In this document: one piece after another, positions 1 through 10,164 of the stretch
Layout: each line of letters opens with the position of its first letter
How positions within the stretch are numbered: position 1 is the first letter of the stretch
Assembly (NCBI GenBank): GCA_963970005.1
Contig: CAXAMN010021362.1
Coordinates: 1,396,170 to 1,460,169 of the forward strand
Length of the DNA stretch: 64,000 nt
Reading direction: 5' to 3'
DNA from: Durusdinium trenchii
Taxonomy: Eukaryota > Sar > Dinophyceae > Suessiales > Symbiodiniaceae
Position numbers and translations under genes: made by a program
Notes under the pieces: generated by a model
The model's input: only the letters and a program-made list of their open reading frames with translations
The model's database searches: none
What the model was told of the DNA's origin: nothing

Positions 1-96
1 ACCGCGGTAGCCCGTTGCAAGGCCTTGGAGCTGGGCAGCCGTTGCCCCATCTGCCGACGCCGGGTGAAGCACATCGAGACCGGCCGCTCCGGTTGA
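1..96 (+). CDS. RING-finger protein, C-terminal end (partial)
   Basis: The window opens inside a reading frame (frame 1) that gives ARCKALELGSRCPICRRRV and stops with TGA at 94-96. The C...CPIC spacing, then basic residues and Val, is the second half of a RING zinc finger, the Cys-rich E2-binding domain of E3 ubiquitin ligases; CPxC supplies the last zinc ligands. Many RING proteins of this kind carry the finger at the extreme C-terminus, which fits the nearby stop. The upstream part lies outside the window. A GT donor at 64-65 would instead splice out before the stop, so the true 3' end is not fixed. Whether it is a separate gene from the helicase downstream is unknown; nothing links them except strand. 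Confidence 0.6.
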   Translation, partial: TAVARCKALELGSRCPICRRRVKHIETGRSG

Positions 97-914
97 AGCA
101 AACCGGGGGGGTCAACGGTGCGGAGAGGAGGGGAGACCAGTGTGTTCGGAGGGTTCCGCGGTGTTTTTTTTCTTCAAGCGCGAGGAGACCGGGAGATTGA
201 GTAGGACTGACCATTTTGTGGGGGGACGGGCGGGAGGATGTCCCAGATGAACGGCGCAATGGACACCATTATAAAAGGAAGTAGCAGATGCACATTCCAG
301 AGGTTGGGGTGTCCCTGCTTTAGACACACGCACAGAGATGCACCCACGTTCAAAATCACACAAGTTCCACTGACAGCCGCTCTAAGCCTTCTGGGTGCTC
401 GTTCGTTCTCTCGCCTGAGTTATGGGCTACCGAATCAATCCATCTCCATTCTGCCCAGCTTGTCTTTCAGTCACGAGATATGAGTGTGTGTGTGTGTGGC
501 CACTCACTTATTTTGATCCACGTGTCCTGCCCTGGTCTCCAATCATCCTACTCATTCGCTTACTTTTCAGAGACTGCATGGTCTCCGCGAAATAATATGG
601 TAATGGCAGTAATGAACCATAGTTACTAACAGTTTTGAGTAGGCTAGAGATAGATTTTAGACCCACCGCCTGAAGTTTGAGACCTTGAGAAAGATTTCGG
701 TCACCCAAAGCCATGGACACCCACCTAAATGATTATCGCAATTAATGGGTCTTGATCTGAATCCAGGAGTGAATCCATTTGTAAAGTTCCATGTTTTTTT
801 CCTGACATCTTCCACGCGTAGAACTAACCCAGCCCTGCTTCGTCCTCTCATCCAACGACCTCCCGTCTATCCCCAACGACCTCTGCGTCTTGCGTCTTCT
901 GCCCCACCTCCGAG
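97..914. other. Non-coding stretch
   Basis: No convincing coding frame is seen here. It contains a short GT microsatellite near 484-499 and some GC-rich sequence just after the RING stop. No GPPGTGKT-like Walker A coding sequence, which the helicase downstream would need, is present. Confidence 0.4.
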
Positions 915-949
915 GACTCCGGATCCTGCGGATCTATGGTGCGGAGATT
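915..949 (+). CDS. Candidate helicase exon (region after motif Ia)
   Basis: After the acceptor CCGAG/GA the frame reads LRILRIYGAEIE. In Upf1-like helicases the sequence after motif Ia (CAPSN..AVD.L) reads like 'GLKVVRLCAKSRE', and this short exon would fit that place. A GA donor (GAGAAA) follows at 950. An alternative reading extends about 80 bp upstream and looks like a leucine-rich repeat ending (SNDL..IPNDL..LRLLPHLRGLR), so the assignment is weak. It is placed with the helicase because of position, strand and order. Confidence 0.3.
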
Positions 950-1875
950 GAGAAACAGGACACATACCGTGCACGAACATGGGACGAAGTGCCGTCAACA
1001 TGAGAAGGTTCTTTAGAACAATGGGAGAATATGTTAACATAACACATTCAGACGGGCCGTCATGGGAGGTCTCAAAGGGAAATCGACCCGATATCCCAAT
1101 TCGCCGACCCGATGATACTCGGGTGGGTTGGCTGGCGACGTTTCCATAGAACCCAAAGATTTGCTGGCTACGGTGTAGTGCACCGGGGATGCGTTTCGCA
1201 CTGGCTTGATCCAAAGAGGAAGCAAAGATCCCTCTAGACTCTATATATATTTGACAGTCAGTCAGTTAAACATATGAAAAGCTAGAATTGGTGCCCCCAC
1301 CCAAAAATATCATCCTTACTTCAAAAAACCTGCTTGACATTGCTTGACAGTCTCTCGCTGCTTTCGGCGACTCAAATGAGGAGTTCCCAGTGCCCAAACG
1401 CTGCTGGGCTAGAGGGTAACAGAGAAGGCGGGAGTGACAGCTGGTTTTTCTGGGGCAAGGTGCAACTGGAGGGGGCGATTCATTTGGGCGGAGGTTGGTT
1501 TGAGCGAATCTGATCATGCATCACGAAGTAGGACCGGGCGGCACAAAGGTCGACCGGTATTTTCGTCCAAACGCCAAGCGCCCAAGCATGGTTGTTCCCA
1601 CGGTTGTCCAACGCCAAGCTTGTGTTGGGGTAAATTGGGGTCATATACGAATCATGTTGGGTGTGTTTATTATTAATATTTTTTTTAAAAAAAATCTTTT
1701 GTTTGGGGGAACAGCTTCTTATGCTGTTGACAAGCTTCCAGGGATGCTTCAGCATGCCTGGCGGACTAGAGCAGCTACACTCCCAGACATGCCCTCTTGG
1801 TACCTGGATGTCATGGTACTGCGCAGACTCGGATGACTTCAATCCAGCCCTTTTCAATCCATCAGACCGACACAG
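950..1875. other. Non-coding stretch (intron-like)
   Basis: No supported coding sequence. An AT-rich T/A run lies at about 1665-1702. Confidence 0.35.
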
Positions 1876-2077
1876 CTGCTCCACTCGTCACTCGTTCGTG
1901 GCACGGCGTGTCCACGTCGGTCTCGTGTCGCACGACGCGCCACCGGACACGAAGGCTGCGCAGACTCGCCTCCGCGCGTTCACGCGACGTGTCCCCCAAG
2001 GCAACGAGCACGCGGGGCTCGAAGCGCGGAAGGTCTTCGAGGTGCCGGAGGCCGGTGGCGTGGCCAAGCTGCTTCGA
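1876..2077 (+). CDS. Coding-like exon, unassigned (possibly helicase gene)
   Basis: A 200-bp island with strongly GC-rich third codon positions in one plus-strand frame gives RLRAFTRRVPQGNEHAGLEA followed by RKVFEVPEAGGVAKLL. The other frames are Arg/Ser-rich shadows. The left edge follows a CACAG acceptor; the right edge is near CTGCTTCGA, with GC or GA donors possible, so both ends are approximate. I do not recognise a domain. It lies between the candidate motif Ia exon and the exon at 2692, so it may encode the variable segment between helicase motifs Ia and Ic. Confidence 0.4.
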
Positions 2078-2691
2078 AAAACATCGAAAGCATCAGAACG
2101 AACAATGCCATAGGCTCCATGGGACTGGAATATATGCCATCTATGCCAATCCATTGACCCCCCCCTTTCACCACCCCTGGCCTGATCGGCTCCCATCGAG
2201 CGAGTGAGCGGGTTCAAGCGAAGCTGTTGTGAGCAGCTGCGCCGAGTGGGGAGCGGTTGTTCTGGATGGAAGTTTCAATGTTCCCGGTTTTTGGGTAAAT
2301 CCCTGAAACTGGGGAAGATGTTTCCTTTTTCCGAGTGAGCACATCCAAGTTTTGTAGATTCTATCCTCAGTAAAACAGCTTGGTTCGGTAAAAGACAATC
2401 AAATCAATGGTTGGGAAGACATCCTAGGGCCCAAATCTATGAGCGGAGCTGAATACCTATGCTATATAACCTAAATTGGGGCAATGTTCACAAGAGATCT
2501 CCCAAACATGACATTTTCATCTCACATCCCAGTGGGATGCCTGGATCATGCCTCTCAAACCCACCAAAACCAGGCTTAGGAAACAATTTAACATAACAAA
2601 AAAGTATAGAACAACTGAACAAACACCTTTTTCTTCTTGTCTTTTCATGTTTTGTTGAAAACCCGGCTTCACCGGTTTCTTTGAAGCGCAG
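2078..2691. other. Non-coding stretch (intron-like)
   Basis: Lower-GC sequence with no supported frame. Nothing distinctive is seen. Confidence 0.35.
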
Positions 2692-2793
2692 GAGCTGCGG
2701 CGCTTCTCGTTGCACTGGCGCTGCCACGGCGCCTCGGACGACGAGCATTGCACCGCGGAGGCGCGGAAGACGCGCAAGGCCTACCGAGCCTCG
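2692..2793 (+). CDS. Probable helicase-gene exon upstream of motif Ic
   Basis: The exon is bounded by acceptor GCGCAG/GAG and donor TCG/GTGATG, giving exactly 34 codons: ELRRFSLHWRCHG, then ASDDEHCTAEARKTRKAYRA. GC3 is very high. In Upf1-family proteins an acidic and basic helical segment lies just before the 'ADVI.CTCVGAG' block. The next exon downstream (4271) carries exactly that block, so this exon plausibly codes for the preceding helices. No domain is recognised from the sequence alone; the assignment is by order. Confidence 0.45.
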
Positions 2794-4270
2794 GTGATGA
2801 ACAGCGGTGAAGGCGCCAACGGCGCGGCGAAGAACCGTTCGAACCTTCCCTTTTTGGTTCGCGCCAACGGGGTCTCGCGTGGGCGTGGCAGGCGTGGCCG
2901 GTGGATGGGGGATATCCTTGGATCGATGGGGTGATAGGTGGGGGAGTCGAGGGGATTTCTAAACAAAGCGGTTGGTGTGAACCAAAGCATCGGATCACGT
3001 GACGATGTGTGATTCAAGAGACTTTGGATAAATGACCTTCTCTGGAAGGAGTGCGTCCTTTGGTGGACAATTCTTTCACAGAAACTGTGGGATCCCGGCA
3101 ATAGGTGTTCTACGTTTTTATTTTTTGGGGGCGGTCACAGAGGTCACAGAGAAGCATGAGAAGCATGGGGCCGATGGGCCTTCGTCTTTTTCAGATCTCT
3201 TTGGCTGGAGAAGGACAGCTGCCGGACGAAATGCTCAGCGAAATGCTCAGCTGCCGGGGTTTTCCCTTCTCAACCAATCTGAACATGAGATTTTTGTTTG
3301 TACACCTTCGTCCTCTTTGCTGAGGAGAGATGATTCAACATGGAACCAAAGGCCGCCCCGGATGCTCCGGGATGGAAGAGCTGTTAGCGCGAGCTTTGGC
3401 TGGCAGTTCTGTAAGTAACACAACGCATTCTCTGACCAAGAACCACCCAGTTTTTGGAGGACGATCATGCTGACACCATGCTGATCCACCCAAAGACTAG
3501 CTGCCTGTTTTGAGAAAGAAACACCTGAAGAACTAGCTTTTGAGAAGACCTGGAAGGCCTGAGTTGGGCTGCCTTTCCGGTCAGCCCCTTTTTTCCATGA
3601 ACTCAGAACTACAAGTGATTGACCAGATGTGCGCACCGGCAGGCATAAAGTCAGGCAGATCTGAAGAATTTTATAACTTATAGTTAGTGTGAATATTGGG
3701 ACATCCCTGGGAAATCCATTCTCCATTGCGACCGGTGTTCGTTACTCCGGTCGCGCGCGACCCTGGTTGGTTCAGAACGAAGCTTTCCGGGTGGGTCGGT
3801 CCATCGAGATTTGGTCCATCACTTTGCGTTTGGCTACCTGGGTCCTTCAACCGGAAGAGTGGTAGGTGGATCATCCTTGCGCGAGTCGCTGTGGGGGTTC
3901 TATTCTGAGAAGATCTGATCGATGCGACGATTCTCATCGGTGGTAAACCCGGTGCCATGACCCCCCCACAGCCCATGTTTTCAGTTGTGACGAGGTGGAC
4001 GAGGTGACGCCACCAACGCGGTTTTCGCGATTCGCGGCGAAGCCATGCGGAGGCCCCCGAGCAGATCAGCTTCGTCGGACGTACCAACAGGCCGGTTAGA
4101 TCAGCAGAAGGGAAGAAGGGATGCGGAAGGAATGAGGCTTGAGCAGTGCAGAGAATTCCCAAAACATGCGTGAGTCATGTAGAGTCGTTATTGGCATCCT
4201 TTGTCTTGCCTAAAGGCTGGGGTTCTACATTTTCTGTTTGGCTTGATCTGCCGGCGCAACAATCGTGGAG
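2794..4270. other. Non-coding stretch (intron-like)
   Basis: No confirmed exon. A GC-rich islet at about 3985-4090 is open in one plus frame (TPPTRFSRFAAKPCGGP) but lacks a convincing splice boundary or motif, so it is left unannotated. Confidence 0.35.
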
Positions 4271-4328
4271 GCCTTGCAAGAGGCGCGGAAGGCGGAGCTG
4301 AGGGAGGCTGACATCGTCTTTAGCACGT
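4271..4328 (+). CDS. Upf1-like SF1 helicase exon (ADIVFSTC block)
   Basis: Acceptor GTGGAG/GCC, then ALQEARKAELREADIVFSTC, then a GT donor at 4329 (or 4331). 'L..ADIVFSTC' matches the block before motif II of Upf1/SETX-type superfamily 1 RNA/DNA helicases, usually seen as 'ADVI.CTCVGAG', where an inserted loop is followed by DEA(S/G)Q. The expected VGAG continuation is missing here and must lie in a further small exon. These helicases unwind RNA or RNA-DNA duplexes using ATP. Plus strand, about 1.1 kb from the next exon. Confidence 0.55.
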
Positions 4329-5428
4329 GTGTCACTTGGATTGGATGGGGTTCTAATGGGGTGTGAGAATTAGATCTCCGAAGTGGGCTAAAGAACTTGT
4401 GTACATCCATCCCTCATGATTTCGGGTTTCAGCTGGCCTTTTATTTCTCACTGCAGATTGCACACAGAGCAGGTGACGAAAACCATTGGAAGACGCAGCT
4501 GCCTTAATTTTTTGATTCCTGCATTGCTAGCGGACTTTGGTTGAGCCTGTAGAGTTCAAGCAATCTGATGTTTAGCCCCAGGTTGAGCTTCATCTCCAGA
4601 TCTCCAGGTATCGGGTTCGCTCACTTCTCAGGGTTTTTTTGGGTTTCGCTAGTAGTAACAAGTGCATCGCTAGTAGTAACAAGTGCCTTACTAGTCGTAA
4701 CAAGAAGCTAGTAGAAACAAGTGCATCGCTAGTAGTAACAAGTGCCTTACTAGTCGTAACAAGAAGCTAGTAGAAACAAGTGCATCGCTACTAGTAACAA
4801 GTGCCTTACTAGTCGTAACAAGAAGCTAGTAGAAACAAGTGCATCGCTACTAGTAACAGGTGCCTTACTAGTAATAACAAGAAGCTACTAGGGGCTCCTG
4901 GCCTTACTACTTCCACCTGTTGGAACGGGACGCTTCTTCTGCGAGGTGTCTTGCCGGCGCATGGCCATCGCACAAGCTCTCAGCGAGGCGCCGAATTCTG
5001 TTTGAGCTTCGAGTAGACTCAGAAGACCTACAGCCGAGTAGTCGGCTGAGTATAGAGTTAAGAGTTGGTGGACCCAATGTGAATGACAACTGGCAATGCC
5101 TTTTTTGCAAACAATGCCTACAGGATCCTTCACGCACTGGCACATCTTACAAAACGAACGATGTTGACAGCTGTTTTTGAACTTTTAGATTCACAGAAAT
5201 GATGTGAATTTCGTTATCCGAAACTCGACTGAATTCAATGGACACGAGCGAAGTGAGGGAAATCTTGCGTTTTCTGAGAATCGATGGTTGACCCCATCGA
5301 TGGTTGATCATCCTGGCTTTGATGTTTTCGGATGGACAACAAACACCTCCAAGCCAACTAGTGAAAGCTGCGTTTGCTTCTCCCTGTCCAGCCGAACTTA
5401 TAAACTGTCTTCCAGCTGCTACGGTTAG
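4329..5428. other. Intron-like stretch with repeat array
   Basis: It holds the CTAGTAGTAACAAG array (4648-4910), annotated separately. A GC-rich piece at 4920-5020 is open on both strands (plus: FFCEVSCRRMAIAQALSEAP) without splice or motif support. Confidence 0.4.
4648..4910. repeat. CTAGTAGTAACAAG repeat cluster with 59-bp tandem units
   Basis: Short blocks of the type CTAGTAGTAACAAGTGC and CTAGTCGTAACAAGAAGC alternate. The phrase GTGCCTTACTAGTCGTAAC recurs at about 4683, 4742 and 4801, a 59-bp period. The array ends in the variant 'CTACTAGGGGCTCCTGGCC'. The same vocabulary recurs in both orientations at about a dozen places in the window. Function unknown. Confidence 0.85.
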
Positions 5429-5458
5429 AGCCTCCTGCCCTTCGGAGCAGTCACGCTG
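5429..5458 (+). CDS. Upf1-like helicase micro-exon before motif II (SLLPFGAVTL)
   Basis: A 30-nt, phase-0 exon between acceptor GGTTAG and donor GTGCCC encodes SLLPFGAVTL. In this helicase family the segment before the DEAGQ box reads like 'L..F..V.(I/L)DEAGQATEPE'. The next exon found (7249) begins AGQATEPE, so the two nearly join. The codons for Asp-Glu of motif II were not found and probably sit in another tiny exon. The coding-like reading (PMSTPNGHREPVV) continues past the donor, so a longer exon cannot be ruled out. Confidence 0.5.
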
Positions 5459-7248
5459 GTGCCCATGTCCACGCCGAACGGGCATCGCGAGCCGGTCGTT
5501 GGGCGGAAAACGAGGCAAAAAGCTCATCCAACATGTGACGTTGGGTCAAACGAATACCTACAAGCCGCGTATCAATCGGCTTTGAGGGACCAGATGATCC
5601 CACCTTTGACCTGGAAGAACGAGACATGGCCCTCGCGCGCGTGAACGCCCTTCAACCTGAAGTCTTCAGCTGAAAACAGACCAAATGGACGGGGCGCAGC
5701 AAGAGTTCCAAACCCAGGTCATTGCACAAGGTTGAACCTGATCTTGGAGGGAAACTAGGCTAGGGTAATTGCAAGCAAGACACTTCTCAACCCACTTTGG
5801 CACATCAAAGCGGTTGGAACACCTGCACCATTTCACTCCGTATCACATGCATGTTCAGGGCCAGGGAAAGACTGGGGAGATGCTATTGTGGATCGATCGA
5901 AGTTGGGTGTTTGGGCGAGGTTCCGAGCAACCGCTGGCTCTTGGGGTGGTGGGTATCCGAGCAGGATGGGGCGCCAAGCTTTTGGCAAGTGATCCTGGAT
6001 GAGGCGCCAGGGTCATGGAAAGCGGATTCTGCTTTGTGGTGAACCACTCATTTTTTCACTTCAGACCCTTCTTTCAAAAGATGTTTGGAGTGGAGCATGT
6101 GGTGTTTATTTTTTGTTCAACAGTTTGGTGTCCTACTCCTCTGGTCGTTGTTCTTTGCTTCCAGAGTTGCTTTTGAATATAGAGCAGCATATGTGCGAAT
6201 CAACCGTTTGCAGAGACCCATATTGAGTGCATCTGGGTCGTGAACGCCAGACCGGCGGTCCAATCTTTCCTGGCCAGACCAGGTCGTTTCTGAAAAGAAC
6301 CAGCGGTCTGGGTGTTGTTGAGGCTTGAGTTTTGCATTCTTTGGAACCCACAATCCATTTGAAATGAACAAACACATTCTTTCCATTGATTCACACATGA
6401 TCGAACACAGATGGCAATGACCTTAGGATGATGCTCCAAATTCGGACCACAGTAGTCAAAGCAATAGACTGGAGGCAAAGAACCCAATCGGGTGTGGGTC
6501 AAAACCTGGACCCCCATGTCACCATGCCCCTTGCAGTCTATTATTTCACCATCCTCTTGCGCCAAAAAGGTCTTGACTGACAACTGGTCCCATGAGCTCG
6601 CAGCGACTTGTCCGACATTCAAATCGCAAAACCAAACTACTTAGGGGTTTCAGAGGCTCGATGGCACCGAAGAGGTCCCGAACAGATGGGGGTCCAAATC
6701 AACCATTGCGCCATCTACTTTGAAGTAAGCTTGTACTGACAGTAAGCCTGGGAAGTCCCACTCCTTGCTGAAACAGTTCCCTTTCGATCGATCAATCCCC
6801 CTTTTAGGCGGTCCAATTAAGCCCAACATGTGTTTTGCAGTCATGTGATGATGTGATTCACGATTCGGAGTGATATCTGAATGATGTTTTTCTTTTTTTT
6901 TAAACATGCACGACGGTTTGATGTGAAGCCTTTGACGTTGGACCGTGTATCACTGAAGATGCGCCACAGAGGCGCGGTTGCAGGCAAAGTCCCAGGCAAA
7001 TATGTTGTTGATGAACCTCCCCAGAGAAATTGTAAGTGGAGTCCCATCCACCGCTATCTACCCTAGGATTCGAACCACCAGTGATATACTGGGCTGAATC
7101 CATTGTTTTACTAAGGATTTTAGACTACAACACCAAGTCAACCGAACTCCTTTTAATGGTCGAACTGAAGGCCATGGAATTCCACACCCCAAGATGGCTC
7201 TGAGCTTATTGGAATGAAGAACTGATCCACACATCGATCCACTCGGAG
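5459..7248. other. Non-coding stretch (intron-like)
   Basis: Apart from a missing motif II micro-exon that should lie here, no coding sequence is supported. Several longer frames on both strands read through AT-rich DNA and look random. Confidence 0.4.
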
Positions 7249-7279
7249 GCTGGTCAAGCTACTGAGCCGGAAGCCCTGT
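7249..7279 (+). CDS. Upf1-like helicase exon: motif II tail (AGQATEPEALC)
   Basis: Acceptor ACTCGGAG/GCT and donor CTGT/GTGCTT bound a 31-nt exon that encodes AGQATEPEAL and the first base of Cys. 'DE(A/S)(G/S)QATEPE' is the motif II (Walker B) region of Upf1-type SF1 helicases; Asp-Glu coordinate the magnesium of ATP and should come from the preceding exon. Joined to the exon at 7695, the Cys codon completes and the reading becomes 'EPEALC-PLTFATRAQQICLFGD', which has the usual spacing between motifs II and III. Confidence 0.65.
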
Positions 7280-7551
7280 GTGCTTCGGCACCAACGGCGG
7301 GGGGGGCGTTCGTTTTAGCCCGCTGGATCGATCTCTGTGAAACGGCAGCGTGGTTCGGTGGCGGATATTTTTCAGAGCGGATGTTGGTGATTCTTTTTCT
7401 TTTCTGCGAAGAGTTCGATGACACTTTTTCACAGCCGAGTTCGGTGATTTTTGTCCGAGTCACTGGGTTTGGGTCCTTTGGGTCCTCTCTGTTGAAGAAT
7501 GGCTTCTTGGAAAGTAATGAAAGTAGCTATGCTATACCCTATGAATCCCCA

Positions 7552-7631
7552 GGGCTCCAAGTACCTTCTCAGAAGGTGTTGGGGGTGGTTTTAGAGGGTC
7601 CAGATACCTTCTGAGAAGGTACTTGGAGCCC
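7552..7631. repeat. Foldback element, perfect 26-bp arms
   Basis: Positions 7552-7577 are the exact reverse complement of 7606-7631, separated by 28 bases. Each arm starts GGGCTCCAAGTACC and contains the palindrome ACCTTCTGAGAAGGT or ACCTTCTCAGAAGGT. It lies in an intron of the helicase gene. A decayed relative is at 53318-53407. It could be a very short non-autonomous mobile element or a structured RNA; the sequence does not decide. Confidence 0.85.
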
Positions 7632-7694
7632 TTCATGGTGCCGAACAGGTTGGGTCGCCCTCGCCGCTCCGAGCGCCCTCGCGTCCGAGCGGAG

Positions 7695-7739
7695 GTCCTT
7701 TGACCTTCGCGACGCGTGCGCAGCAGATCTGCCTCTTTG
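7695..7739 (+). CDS. Upf1-like helicase exon: motif III (CLFGD)
   Basis: The exon lies between acceptor CCGAGCGGAG and donor TTTG/GTGACC and reads PLTFATRAQQICLFG, with the following D split across the junction. This matches motif III, 'QVILVGD..QL', of Upf1-type helicases, which couples ATP hydrolysis to strand movement. It is phase-compatible with the exon ending at 7279 (T + GT = Cys). The 'P.QLPP' continuation was not found downstream. GC3 is high. Plus strand. Confidence 0.6.
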
Positions 7740-8949
7740 GTGACCTGGGCGATGGATTTTCAGGGATGTGAGCAGATCTGGGTTGACGCACTGGATCAAG
7801 ATATTCCCCTGATCAAGATCCAAGATCCATGTTGGGTACGGGGATTGGAACTGGCTCTGTGAATGTTTGAATGTTCTTTTTGGTGAAAGCCGATTGAAAG
7901 AGGGGAGAATGAGCGAGTACCTAGTACCAGGAGCATGCACTGTTTGTGCATGCCGTCAAGCAGTCAAGCAAGAGCCGTGAGAGATGTGAGGCATTTTGTG
8001 TAGAATATACATGCAACGAAGTTGTTGAACAAGTCCCCTGAAGTTGCTAAATGTAAGCAGGTATGCAAAATGCCCACAACCTAAGTAGGGTCATGTTTGT
8101 ATATAGGATCATTTTAACAGTATATGTTTGTAAACAATAGTAGGTAGATGTTCTAGCACCACCCAAAGATTGGTTATTAGATGGGTAAAAAGGAAAGACA
8201 GTCAGGGTTTATTAACCAACCAAATTGGGTGGTGGTACATAGCAGTGTATGCCCATGGCTGGTTGGAGGCTTGGAGGGTGGCGTCCTGAGGCGATCAGCA
8301 GCAGCTGAGGCCCATCCTCAAGAGCTCGTTGGCAGAGGCGAGAAGCAAACAGTTCAGGTTCCAAAAGGAACATCAACGTTTGGGAACAACAAAACACTTG
8401 TTACTACTAGTAAGGCACCTGTTACTACTAGCGAGACACTTGTCACCTACTAGCGAGGCACTTGTTACTAGTAGTAACAAGAAGCATCATTGTTTGTTGA
8501 GGCAATGTTTTGTTTTTGTTGTTTGGATACTACTAGACTCTCTGAAAAACACAGGTGGCAAGAAGGTCCAACATCTTTGCAAGTGACACGCATTGATTTT
8601 TTAGTGCTTGTTAATGGATGATCTCATGCAGATGAACCAACAGTGACCGAAGAAGATGTGAGTTCATTTCACAAATAAGAAGGAGGGTTCTCATGCATGG
8701 GTTGCCCAACAACCACTACATGATACCTGACCAAATTCTATTAGGGGTATTTCTATTCTTTGGTCACCTGTTCACCTCTTCAATCCCCGGCATTTCCCCC
8801 GGCTATACCCGGTAATGGGTCCGGTCTATTTCTGGATTTCACCTGGTTTAGTTTCCACCTCTTCAATCCCCGGCGCTCTCCGAAAGCACCGGTCCAGTTC
8901 GCCCCGGGGAACTCGGCCTCTTTGACGTGACGGCACGGTGCGGGCCGAG
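7740..8949. other. Intron-like stretch
   Basis: It holds a cluster of the CTAGTAGTAACAAG family (8395-8485). An exon for the QLPP segment is expected here but was not recognised. Confidence 0.4.
8395..8485. repeat. CTAGTAGTAACAAG-family repeat, reverse orientation
   Basis: CACTTGTTACTACTAGTAAG-type units repeat about four times, with spelling variants, in the opposite sense to the 4648 array. The last units face each other (CTTGTTACTAGTAGTAACAAG), a small perfect inverted repeat. Confidence 0.8.
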
Positions 8950-9025
8950 ACGTGCGGCATGGGCATCTCGCTCTTCGAGCGGCTGACGATGGCCGAGGAG
9001 CCCCAGTTCTTGGCCATGCAGTACC
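8950..9025 (+). CDS. Upf1-like helicase exon: SLFERL...MQYR block
   Basis: After acceptor GGGCCGAG the frame reads TCGMGISLFERLTMAEEPQF, then LAMQY, and the exon ends one base into an Arg codon. Upf1 has '..GL..SLFERL.......L..QYRM.P' at this place, between motif III and motif IV, so the match covers the whole exon. The next exon (10105) starts GA-ATG-ACT-CCG, giving QYRMTP across the junction. That requires an intron starting GACGCT (GA donor) and ending CTAG. GA donors are known in dinoflagellates. Confidence 0.68.
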
Positions 9026-10104
9026 GACGCTCGGTCGGGACCAGTGGAGGTGGCTGCCGGTGGCTGTTGGGGACCTAGCTGAAAAGGATCCGGTGGCTGT
9101 TGAGGGGAACATGTGGAAGGTTCTTCCCCAAATAGCCGGTGGTTCCCCCCCTAGCTGTTGGGGACTGCTAGTGGGGGACCTACACCTGCTATTTGGGGGG
9201 GTGCTATTTGGAGTCCGTCTGCCTCGTTGCCTCCGAAGCGTCCACGCGTCCACGCCATGTCCATGCGGGTGTCCGTCCACGTCCGTGTGATCTGCAGAGA
9301 AATGGCCATGGGAGACGAGGCACGAGGCGTTACATGGCCGAGACGTCGTGCGACTCACCTGACTGGTGCGACGAAAGCAGGGTGGCTGAGGGTGGCTGGA
9401 TCCAATAGAATCTCTATTGGGGGCGAAACTTCCCTTATTCCCTACTAAGCACCAGTCAGCCACTTTCTGCCAAGACCTCCGCCACAATCCTTTTGCATGT
9501 TTTGGAGCGCCAACACCAGAAGATGTGCTTCGTTGAGGTCCAAGATGGCGGAATTGGACGAGCATCAGCAAGATGTTTGTAAGAAGAAATTTGAATGACG
9601 ACAAAGCAGCAGGTCCCCAAGAATACCAGGTGTTGGCATTGAATGCAACTGTTTCACTCTATTTCCTTCGGTTGGAAGGTGTTTGTCAACTGGTTTAGAG
9701 AAAAGCTTGCTGAGTTCAGCGGTTCATTCGGGAAGCAAGCTGATCAGGCACTAGACTCATACCAGATTTCACCCAGAAAACTGGCCACCCACTTGGCAAC
9801 CTACACTCCCTCAGATCATCATGGAAGTGGAGTTCACGGATCGCTGTGTGGTCGTACTTGGAGGTTCTTCGGATTTCATCTCATGGTCATCTGAAGGGCC
9901 ATGCCATCCACTTAAATGTGTTGATTCCAGGGAGTACCCTCCGACTCAGTAACATGGAAGCGGAAACCCCCCTGTTGGTAGAGGAAAGCCAAGTGACCAT
10001 TTGTCCACTTCCATGTTAGTGATTCCAGGGAGTACTACAATTGAATTCTCCCCAACCACTTGGGTGTGTGTTGGCGTCGGACGAGAGTCAACCGGATCGC
10101 CTAG
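9026..10104. other. Non-coding stretch (intron-like)
   Basis: No supported exon. GC-rich, CGTCCACG-rich sequence at 9225-9360 is open in several frames on both strands and looks compositional rather than coding. Confidence 0.4.
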
Positions 10105-10164
10105 GAATGACTCCGGCCATCAGTGCGTTCCCATCCAGCAGGTTCTACCAAGGCCTCGGCCGGC
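10105..10164 (+). CDS. Upf1-like helicase exon: MTPAISAFPSSRFYQG (motif IV area)
   Basis: Acceptor CGCCTAG and donor CGGC/GTTGAT bound a 60-nt exon reading MTPAISAFPSSRFYQGLGR. This is the hallmark 'QYRM.P..S.FPS..FY.G.L' block of Upf1/ZNFX1-type helicases, the start of RecA-like domain 2. Spacing, phase and order agree with the exon ending at 9025. The following 'L.DGV' segment was not located. This and the motif V and VI exons are the strongest evidence for the gene. Confidence 0.72.

Noticed and set aside
838-1000. Leucine-rich-repeat reading SNDL..IPNDL..LRLLPHLRGLRIL
   Set aside because: It looks attractive, but only the last 12 residues lie after a good acceptor, and the helicase context explains those better. 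Kept as an alternative in the exon at 915.
4648-4910. Regular direct repeats considered as a CRISPR array
   Set aside because: Repeats and spacers are both repetitive and diverge together. Units also occur scattered and inverted, and the genome is eukaryotic.
7050-7090. GGTTCGAATCC B-box on the minus strand
   Set aside because: The flanking T-stem does not pair and no A-box or acceptor stem is present. A similar GGTTCGAATGCC at 34724 fails the same test.
8780-9604. 274-codon minus-strand open frame
   Set aside because: It overlaps the plus-strand helicase exon 8950-9025 and gives a Ser/Pro/Arg-rich sequence without family features; a shadow.
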